From Microbispora sp. H13382 (GTDB taxonomy: Bacteria > Actinomycetota > Actinomycetes > Streptosporangiales > Streptosporangiaceae), in assembly GCF_014161445.1 (NCBI RefSeq), contig NZ_JABBXA010000009.1, forward strand, positions 124,001-188,000: a DNA stretch of 64,000 nucleotides. Direction: 5' to 3'. Position 1 is the stretch's first letter. Every line of letters begins with the position of its first letter. Under the pieces are notes generated by a model, which did not search any database, had not been told where the DNA came from, and was given only the letters and a program-made list of their open reading frames with translations. The position numbers were made by a program, and so were the translations under genes. Shown in pieces: positions 58,378 to 64,000 of this stretch.

Positions 58378-59208
58378 GTGGCGCGCATTCCAGGAGAAGG
58401 GCTGGCCAAGGGCCTGGCCGTGACCATGCGGCACATGCTGCGTAAGTCGGAGACGCAGCAGTACCCGGAGGTCCACCCCGACCTGCCCGCCCGCAGCCGG
58501 GGCGTCATCGCCCTGGTCGAGGAGAACTGCACCGTCTGCATGCTGTGCGCCCGGGAGTGTCCCGACTGGTGCATCTACATCGACTCCCACAAGGAGACCC
58601 TGCCCGCGCCCGAGGGCGGCCGTCCGCGCGCCCGCAACGTACTCGACCGCTTCGCGATCGACTTCTCGCTGTGCATGTACTGCGGCATCTGCATCGAGGT
58701 GTGCCCCTTCGACGCGCTGTTCTGGTCACCGGAGTTCGAGTACGCCGAGTACGACATCCGTGACCTCCTGCACGAGAAGGACAGGCTGGGCGAGTGGGCC
58801 GCGACCGTGCCCCCGCCGCCGGCGCACGAGATCGGCGCCGAACCGCCGAAGGAACTGTCGGCCGGTTCCCGCCCGGCGCCGGCCGGCCGTACGGCGCCGC
58901 CGGCGCGGGTGAAGGGACCGGCCGAGGGCGCGTCCGCGGCTCAGGAGACGGCTCAGGAGGCGGCCCAGGAGACCGCGCGGGAAACCACGCGGGAAACCAC
59001 GCGGGAAACCACGCGGGAAACAGCGCGGGAAACAGCGCGGGAGACCGCGCGACCGGCGGCCGAACCCGTGAAGGCCCCGGAGAGCCATCCGCGGCGTGAG
59101 CCGCCGAGAGCCATGCGGGACATCCGCTCCATCCGGCCGCCGGGCTCGCTGCCCAGGAAGAACGGATCGTCGCCGGAGAAGAAGGACGGGCCCGAGGGGG
59201 AGCGATGA
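58378..59208 (+). CDS. nuoI: NADH-quinone oxidoreductase subunit I with long repeat tail
   Basis: 276 residues from GTG 58378. Both 4Fe-4S motifs are complete: C51, C54, C57, C61 ([12 protein letters not shown]) and C99, C102, C105, C109 ([12 protein letters not shown]). The functional core ends near residue 145. The rest is an unusual hydrophilic tail of about 130 residues, with [16 protein letters not shown] repeats at about 186-224 and a basic end. Ordinary NuoI proteins are about 180-200 residues. It starts a separate transcription unit, after four minus-strand genes. Confidence 0.93.
   Translation: MARIPGEGLAKGLAVTMRHMLRKSETQQYPEVHPDLPARSRGVIALVEENCTVCMLCARECPDWCIYIDSHKETLPAPEGGRPRARNVLDRFAIDFSLCMYCGICIEVCPFDALFWSPEFEYAEYDIRDLLHEKDRLGEWAATVPPPPAHEIGAEPPKELSAGSRPAPAGRTAPPARVKGPAEGASAAQETAQEAAQETARETTRETTRETTRETARETARETARPAAEPVKAPESHPRREPPRAMRDIRSIRPPGSLPRKNGSSPEKKDGPEGER
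58970..59055 (+). repeat. 12-bp tandem repeat in nuoI (gaaaccacgcgg units)
   Basis: About seven imperfect 12-bp units coding Glu-Thr-Thr/Ala-Arg. The encoded stretch is highly charged and likely disordered or a single helix. Confidence 0.85.
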
Positions 59209-59744
59209 CCTCCCAGGCGCCGGGGTTGTGGCCGCCCTCGGGGCCTGAGGTCGTCTTCCTGCTGCTCGGCGCCGTCGCCGTCGGCTCGGCACTGCTGGTC
59301 GTCACGACCAGGCAACTCGTCCACGCGGCGCTGTGGCTGGTCGTCTGCTTCGGCGCGCTCGCGGGCGGCTACCTGGTGCTGACGGCCGAGTTCGTCGCCT
59401 GGGTGCAGGTGCTGATCTACGTGGGCGCGGTCGTGGTGCTGCTGCTGTTCGGCATCATGCTGACCCGCGCGCCCATCGGGCCCTCCGCCGGCCTCGACTC
59501 GGGCAACCGGTGGGCCGCCGCGCTGGTCGCCCTCGCGACCGCCGGCGTGCTCGTCACCGTGGTCGTCACCGGCTTCCGCACGGCGTACGCGCCGCTCCGG
59601 CCCGGGCAGGGGTCGGCCGGATCCCTGGGGGCGAGCGTCTTCCGCACCTGGGTGCTGCCGTTCGAGGCGCTGTCGGTGCTCCTGCTCGCCGCGCTGGTCG
59701 GCGCGATCGTCCTGTCCCGCACCGACATCAGGGGGCGGGAATGA
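59205..59744 (+). CDS. nuoJ: NADH-quinone oxidoreductase subunit J
   Basis: 179 residues, overlapping nuoI by 4 nt. Five transmembrane helices include the conserved helix [20 protein letters not shown] (20) and VLFGIML-type continuation. It is part of the membrane arm, where its third helix links quinone reduction to proton movement. The region following helix 3 ([14 protein letters not shown]) is as expected for the family. Confidence 0.94.
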   Translation: MTSQAPGLWPPSGPEVVFLLLGAVAVGSALLVVTTRQLVHAALWLVVCFGALAGGYLVLTAEFVAWVQVLIYVGAVVVLLLFGIMLTRAPIGPSAGLDSGNRWAAALVALATAGVLVTVVVTGFRTAYAPLRPGQGSAGSLGASVFRTWVLPFEALSVLLLAALVGAIVLSRTDIRGRE

Positions 59745-59787
59745 CCTCGTTATCGGCCAGACCCGCGGTCCGGAGGCGGTGAGCGCC

Positions 59788-60141
59788 ATGCACCTCGTCT
59801 ACCCGGTGGTGGTCTCCGCCCTGCTGTTCTCCATCGGTGTGTACGGCGTGCTGGCCCGGCGCAACGCGATCCTCGTGCTGATGTCGGTCGAGTTGATGCT
59901 CAACGCGGTCAACCTCAACCTGGTGGCCTTCGACGTCTGGCTCGGGGACCGTCTGCACGGCGGTCAGGTGCTGACGCTGTTCGTCATCGTGATCGCCGCG
60001 GCCGAGGTCGGCCTGGGGCTGGCGATCGTGCTGGCGGTCTTCCGCACTCGGCGGACCGTCGACGTCGACCGGCTGCGCGCGCTCGCCGAAGTCGTACGGA
60101 CACCCGATCCGGGGCGCCCGGAGGGGGAGGACGCCTCGTGA
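59788..60141 (+). CDS. nuoK: NADH-quinone oxidoreductase subunit K
   Basis: 117 residues from ATG 59788, 11 nt after GGAGG; GTG 59779 is only 2 nt from that site and less likely. Three helices carry the conserved glutamates ([19 protein letters not shown] and [17 protein letters not shown]). The C-terminal tail ([14 protein letters not shown]) is acidic. It overlaps nuoL by 4 nt. Confidence 0.94.
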   Translation: MHLVYPVVVSALLFSIGVYGVLARRNAILVLMSVELMLNAVNLNLVAFDVWLGDRLHGGQVLTLFVIVIAAAEVGLGLAIVLAVFRTRRTVDVDRLRALAEVVRTPDPGRPEGEDAS

Positions 60142-62054
60142 TCGCCGTGGTGGCCCTGATCGTCCTGTTGCCGTTCGCCGCCGCCGTGGCCGGGCTGCTC
60201 GCGACCCGCCTGGGCACCCGGAATCTGGGCGCTCGTAGCGGACCGGCGGCGTATCGGCGGGCGGCGTGGTTCGCGATCGTCCCGGGCGCGGTGTCGGCGG
60301 CGCTCACGGTGTGGCTCGCCACGGCCCTCGCGCGTCGTACAGCCCCGGCGGGCGGGCGCTTCTGGTCGGAGCTGCTCCCCGGACGGGCCGAGGGCACGCT
60401 GACGCTGGTCGAGACGGGAGCGGCGCCGATCTCCCTGACTCTGCGCGCCGACGGATTGTCAGTGCTCGCCGGCATCCTGGTCGTCGTGGTCGCGCTGGCG
60501 GTGCAGGTCTACTCGGTCGGGTACATGCGGGACGAGCCCCGCTACCCGTCCTACAGCGCGTTCGTCAGCCTGTTCACCAGCGCCATGCTGCTGGTGGTCT
60601 ACGCGGGGGACCTGATCGTCCTCTACGTCGGCTGGGAGATCATGGGCCTGTGCTCCTACCTGCTCATCGGGCACTGGTGGGAGGACCGGGCCAACTCCCG
60701 GGCGGCGGTCAAGGCGTTCCTGGTCACCCGGCTCGGCGACGTCGGCTTCCTGTTCGGGATCTTCATCCTCGGCACGGCCGCGGGCAGCTTCCGGATCGAC
60801 GACGTGCTGCGCGCCGACATCCTCCAGCACGCCGAAAACAGGGGCACGCTGATCGCCGCGACGCTCCTGCTGCTCGCCGGGGTCGCGGGCAAGAGCGCGC
60901 AGGTGCCGCTGCAGACCTGGCTGCCCGACGCGATGGCCGGGCCCACCCCGATCAGCGCGCTCATCCACGCGGCCACGATGGTGGCCGCGGGGATCTTCGC
61001 CGTCGCCCGGCTCTATCCCGCCTTCCTCGCGGCGCCGCCCACGCTCGACGTGCTGGGCGTGGTCGCGGCCGTCGGCATGCTGGGCGCCGCGCTGGCCGCG
61101 CTGGCGCAAAGCGACCTCAAACGTGTGCTGGCCTACTCGACGATCAGCCAGCTCGCCTACATGGCCGCCGCGCTGGCGGCCGGGTCCGACCGGGCGGCGA
61201 TGTTCCACCTGGTGTCGCACGGCGCGTTCAAGGCGCTGTTGTTCCTCTGCGCGGGCCTGGTCATCCACCACGTCGGGTCGAACCTGATCAGTCACATGGG
61301 CGGGTTGCGCACCGCCCTTCCCGTGACGTTCTGGACGATGACCGTCGGCTTCGCCGCGCTCGCGGGACTGCCGCCGGCGAGCGGCTTCTTCAGCAAGGAC
61401 GCGGTGATCTCGGCGATCGAGCACGGGACGGGACCGGCCCAGCCGTTCGTGCAGGCGTCGGCGCTGCTGACCGTGGGGGTGACCGGGGCGTACGCCGCCC
61501 GCGCCTGGCTGCGCACGTTCTTCGGTCCCACCCGGATCGAGCCGCTCGCGGAGCCGCCGCCCGGTGTCGCCCATGTCTTCGACGGCAGGGAGGCGCCCGC
61601 GTCGATGCTGTGGCCCGCCGGCGTGCTGGCCGTGCCCGCCCTGCTGCTCGGCCTGGCCGGCCCGATGACCGGGGTGGAGATCGAGTGGGGGTCGGCGGCC
61701 GTCAGCCTCGCCGTGGCGCTGCTCGGCGCCGGGATCGTGTACGCCCTGTGGCGGGCGGCGCCCGAGCAGGACCCCGCCCGGCTGCTCGGCCCGTTCCGGG
61801 TGCCGTGCGAGCGGGCCTTCTACGTCGACGCCGCGTACGCCGCGCTGGTCGCCCGGCCCGTCCTGCGCCTGGCCCGGGGAGTGGTCCGCACGGACGCGCG
61901 GCTGGTGGACGGCGCGGTCCGGGGTTCGGGCCGGGCGACGCTCGGCCTGTCCGCCCTGGTGCGGCGCGCCCAGAACGGCAACGCGCAGCTCTACGTCACC
62001 GGCCTGCTGGCCGGGATCGTGCTGATCGCGGTCGCGGCGGTGGTGCTCACATGA
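60138..62054 (+). CDS. nuoL: NADH-quinone oxidoreductase subunit L
   Basis: 638 residues from GTG 60138. It has about 16 membrane helices. The antiporter-like core is clear: [57 protein letters not shown] (20), [40 protein letters not shown] and [19 protein letters not shown]. The terminal part after about residue 520 corresponds to the lateral helix region. It forms the distal proton channel of complex I. Confidence 0.96.
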   Translation: MIAVVALIVLLPFAAAVAGLLATRLGTRNLGARSGPAAYRRAAWFAIVPGAVSAALTVWLATALARRTAPAGGRFWSELLPGRAEGTLTLVETGAAPISLTLRADGLSVLAGILVVVVALAVQVYSVGYMRDEPRYPSYSAFVSLFTSAMLLVVYAGDLIVLYVGWEIMGLCSYLLIGHWWEDRANSRAAVKAFLVTRLGDVGFLFGIFILGTAAGSFRIDDVLRADILQHAENRGTLIAATLLLLAGVAGKSAQVPLQTWLPDAMAGPTPISALIHAATMVAAGIFAVARLYPAFLAAPPTLDVLGVVAAVGMLGAALAALAQSDLKRVLAYSTISQLAYMAAALAAGSDRAAMFHLVSHGAFKALLFLCAGLVIHHVGSNLISHMGGLRTALPVTFWTMTVGFAALAGLPPASGFFSKDAVISAIEHGTGPAQPFVQASALLTVGVTGAYAARAWLRTFFGPTRIEPLAEPPPGVAHVFDGREAPASMLWPAGVLAVPALLLGLAGPMTGVEIEWGSAAVSLAVALLGAGIVYALWRAAPEQDPARLLGPFRVPCERAFYVDAAYAALVARPVLRLARGVVRTDARLVDGAVRGSGRATLGLSALVRRAQNGNAQLYVTGLLAGIVLIAVAAVVLT

Positions 62055-62106
62055 CGCGGCGGGCTCACAGCGGCGGCACGCGGCTTCGCGTGGCGGTGGT
62101 GACGAC

Positions 62107-63822
62107 ATGAGCTGGCTGCCGATCGCGCTCGTCGCCGTGCCGCTGCTGGGAGCGCTCATCGCCCCCGCCGCCCGGGACAGGGCGGTGACCTGGGGGATCG
62201 CGATCTCCGCCGTGGTGCTGGCCCTCGCCGTCACGCTCGCCGCGGTCTTCGACCACGCGCGCCCCGCCGCCATGCAGCTGCGGACCGACCGGCCGTGGAT
62301 CCCCGGCCTCGGCCTGCGGTTCCACCTGGGGGTGGACGGCGTCTCGCTGCCGCTCGTCGTGCTGACCGCGTTGCTGACGTTCCTGTGCTTCGTCCACCTC
62401 GCGGGGCACCCGCCCGCGGGGGGCCGCACGGGCGCGCTGGTCGTCACGCTGCTCGTGCTCGAGGTCGGCATGATCGGCACGTTCCTCGCCCTCGACCTGC
62501 TGCTGTTCTTCGTGTTCTTCGAGGTCGTGCTCGTGCCGATGTACTTCGTGATCGCCCTGTGGGGCGGCGCGGGCAGGCGGGCGGCGGCTCTGAAGTTCAT
62601 CCTCTACACGCTGCTCGGCTCGGCCGTCCTCCTCATCGGCCTGCTCGTGGTCTGGACGCAGGCCGGCACGCTCGACATGGTCGCGCTGGCCGGGCGGCAC
62701 GGCTCGGGAATCGCCCGGTCGGCGCAGATCGTCGCGTTCCTCGCCATCGGGCTCGGCCTGGCGGTGAAGACGCCCATGTGGCCGCTCCACACCTGGCTGC
62801 CCGACGCGCACACCGAGGCGCCGACCGTCGGCTCGGTCCTCCTCGCGGGCGTGCTGCTCAAGATGGGCTCGTACGGCTTCGCCAGGATCGCGATCCCGGT
62901 GCTCCCCGAGGGCGCCGCGGCCCTGGCCCCCTGGCTTGGCGCGCTCGCCGTCGTGGGCATCGTGTACGGCTCGCTCGCCTGCCTCGCCCAGCGCGACCTC
63001 AAACGGATGATCGCCTACTCGTCCGTCGGCCACATGGGTTTCGTGCTGCTCGGGTTCGCCTCGCTCACGCCGGTGGGCCTGAACGGCGCCCTGTTCGCCA
63101 ACGTCGCCCACGGGCTCATCACCGGGCTGCTGTTCTTCCTCGCCGGAGCCGTCAAGGAGCGGTACGGCACGGCCGACATGAGGCGGCTGGGCGGCGGCAT
63201 GCTGCGCCGCCTGCCGTACGTCGCGTCCCTGCTGACCTTCGCCTGCGTCGCCTCGCTGGGCCTGCCCGGCCTCGCCGGGTTCTGGGGGGAGATGCTCGCG
63301 CTGCTCGGCGCGTTCCGCCCGGCCGCCGTCGTCTCCCGGCCGCTGTTCCTCGTGTTCATGGCCGTCGGCGGGCTCGGCACGGTGCTCACGGCGGCCTACT
63401 TCCTGCGCATGCTCTCCCGGGTGACGCACGGCCGGCCGGTCGAGACGATCCCGCCGGGACCGCCGCTCGCCACCGCCGAAGGCGTACGCGAGGTGCTGAG
63501 CGAGGCGGGGGAGGGCGCCGAACCGGTCGAACCGGTCGCGGCAGCAGCCGCGGTGGCCGCCCTGGAGCGGGAGCCCGAAGCCGTGGCGGACGTCGGAGAG
63601 GCTGGTGCGACGGGCGCCGCCAGGGCTTTGGGAGCAGGCGCCGCCGATGCCGTCGAGACGGGCCAGGGGAAGCGGCCTTTCCGGGACGTCACCGCCCACG
63701 AGCTGGCGGCCTGGCTTCCGCTGGTGGCGCTGATCGTGCTGTTCGGCCTGTGGCCGAAGGCCCTGCTCGCCGTCACCACGCCCGCCGTACAGGCGCTCCT
63801 CGGACCGGGGGTGGCGCCATGA
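62107..63822 (+). CDS. nuoM: NADH-quinone oxidoreductase subunit M with insertion
   Basis: 571 residues. The membrane antiporter core has LGVDGVSLPLVVLTALLTFL (20), FFVFFEVVLVPMYFVIALWG, VKTPMWPLHTWLPDAHTEAP, LAQRDLKRMIAYSSVGHMGF and NVAHGLITGLLFFLAGAVKE. An Ala/Glu/Gly-rich hydrophilic stretch of about 80 residues (roughly 443-522) is inserted before the last helix (AAWLPLVALIVLFGLWPKAL). That stretch is not part of standard NuoM. It overlaps nuoN by 4 nt. Confidence 0.95.
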   Translation: MSWLPIALVAVPLLGALIAPAARDRAVTWGIAISAVVLALAVTLAAVFDHARPAAMQLRTDRPWIPGLGLRFHLGVDGVSLPLVVLTALLTFLCFVHLAGHPPAGGRTGALVVTLLVLEVGMIGTFLALDLLLFFVFFEVVLVPMYFVIALWGGAGRRAAALKFILYTLLGSAVLLIGLLVVWTQAGTLDMVALAGRHGSGIARSAQIVAFLAIGLGLAVKTPMWPLHTWLPDAHTEAPTVGSVLLAGVLLKMGSYGFARIAIPVLPEGAAALAPWLGALAVVGIVYGSLACLAQRDLKRMIAYSSVGHMGFVLLGFASLTPVGLNGALFANVAHGLITGLLFFLAGAVKERYGTADMRRLGGGMLRRLPYVASLLTFACVASLGLPGLAGFWGEMLALLGAFRPAAVVSRPLFLVFMAVGGLGTVLTAAYFLRMLSRVTHGRPVETIPPGPPLATAEGVREVLSEAGEGAEPVEPVAAAAAVAALEREPEAVADVGEAGATGAARALGAGAADAVETGQGKRPFRDVTAHELAAWLPLVALIVLFGLWPKALLAVTTPAVQALLGPGVAP

Positions 63823-64000
63823 CGGGCGGGGTGATCCAGTCCATCGACTACGCCGCCGTGGCGGCGCCGCTGGTCCTCGTGCTGGTGGCCGGGCTCGTGC
63901 TGCTGCTGGACGCGTTCCTGCCCGCCCGGCCCGGCGGCGCGCGGGCGCTCGGCCTCGTCACGCTCGGCGGCCTGGCCGCGGCCCTGGCCGTGGTGGCCGT
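63819..64000 (+). CDS. nuoN: NADH-quinone oxidoreductase subunit N, N-terminal part
   Basis: ATG 63819 overlaps the nuoM stop. The first 60 residues (beginning MTGGVIQSIDYAAVAAP) contain hydrophobic helices (LVLVLVAGLVLLLDAFLP and LVTLGGLAAALAVVAV), as expected for NuoN. The rest is beyond the window, so identification rests on position after nuoM and on this start. Confidence 0.8.
   Translation, partial: MTGGVIQSIDYAAVAAPLVLVLVAGLVLLLDAFLPARPGGARALGLVTLGGLAAALAVVA

Overview
The window is about 64 kb of very GC-rich, gene-dense DNA with GTG, TTG and apparently leaderless starts. It comes from a filamentous actinomycete, most likely Streptosporangiales: it has a CU044_5270-type gene behind an ECF sigma factor, conservon-type signalling genes, actinobacterial WXG100-like proteins, and a second, incomplete nuo operon next to korAB. 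No rRNA, tRNA or CRISPR array was seen.

Layout. (1) 1-14.0 kb: ordinary chromosomal genes. These are an ECF sigma factor with a membrane-anchored partner, two SnoaL-like proteins, two GNAT acetyltransferases (one frameshifted), TetR, HxlR and GntR regulators, an NmrA-like protein, an EamA exporter, a reduced conservon (histidine kinase plus DUF742), and several unknowns including a HypF-derived fragment and a six-cysteine secreted protein. (2) 14.5-40.4 kb: an extracellular polysaccharide locus. It opens with a priming glycosylphosphotransferase and dTDP-rhamnose genes (rfbA, B, D; rfbC on the other strand), followed by a WecB/TagA-type transferase and glycosyltransferases. A tightly coupled block (23.35-32.65 kb) then carries a sugar C-methyltransferase, nucleotidyltransferase, PIG-L deacetylase, epimerase, DUF4910 protein, a duplicated cysteine-rich protein, a flippase, a GT2 and a TylF-like methyltransferase. 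The locus closes with an acyltransferase, two Wzz-like proteins, a Wzy-like polymerase, a second RmlC-like epimerase and a GT2. It contains one decayed and one apparently intact IS200/IS605-family element, the latter with tnpA and tnpB. (3) 40.5-48.6 kb: an ArsR-SRPBCC/reductase pair, a 2OG-Fe(II) oxygenase, two very similar secreted beta-helix proteins, and a minus-strand operon of epimerase, dioxygenase and methyltransferase. (4) 48.7-64 kb: korAB, divergent from nuoABCH, then four unrelated minus-strand genes (a lipoprotein, a large WXG100-like protein, a small WXG100-like protein and a collagen-like HhH membrane protein), then nuoIJKLMN running off the window.

Working together. The polysaccharide locus contains every class needed for a Wzx/Wzy route: priming, activated sugars, sugar modification, glycosyl transfer, flipping, polymerisation and chain-length control. 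The methyltransferase/cytidylyltransferase/epimerase set suggests a C-methylated deoxysugar besides rhamnose. The nuo set lacks nuoD, E, F and G. Its position next to a ferredoxin-reducing 2-oxoacid oxidoreductase suggests, without proof, a membrane module fed by ferredoxin or sharing missing subunits with a complete complex I elsewhere. The most unusual items are three 32-bp-spaced copies of a GCGAAGC mini-hairpin, a protein made of two cysteine-containing repeats, an orphan HypF zinc-finger/YrdC fragment, the interrupted kor-nuo region, and an IS end that appears to supply the stop codon of the neighbouring acyltransferase.
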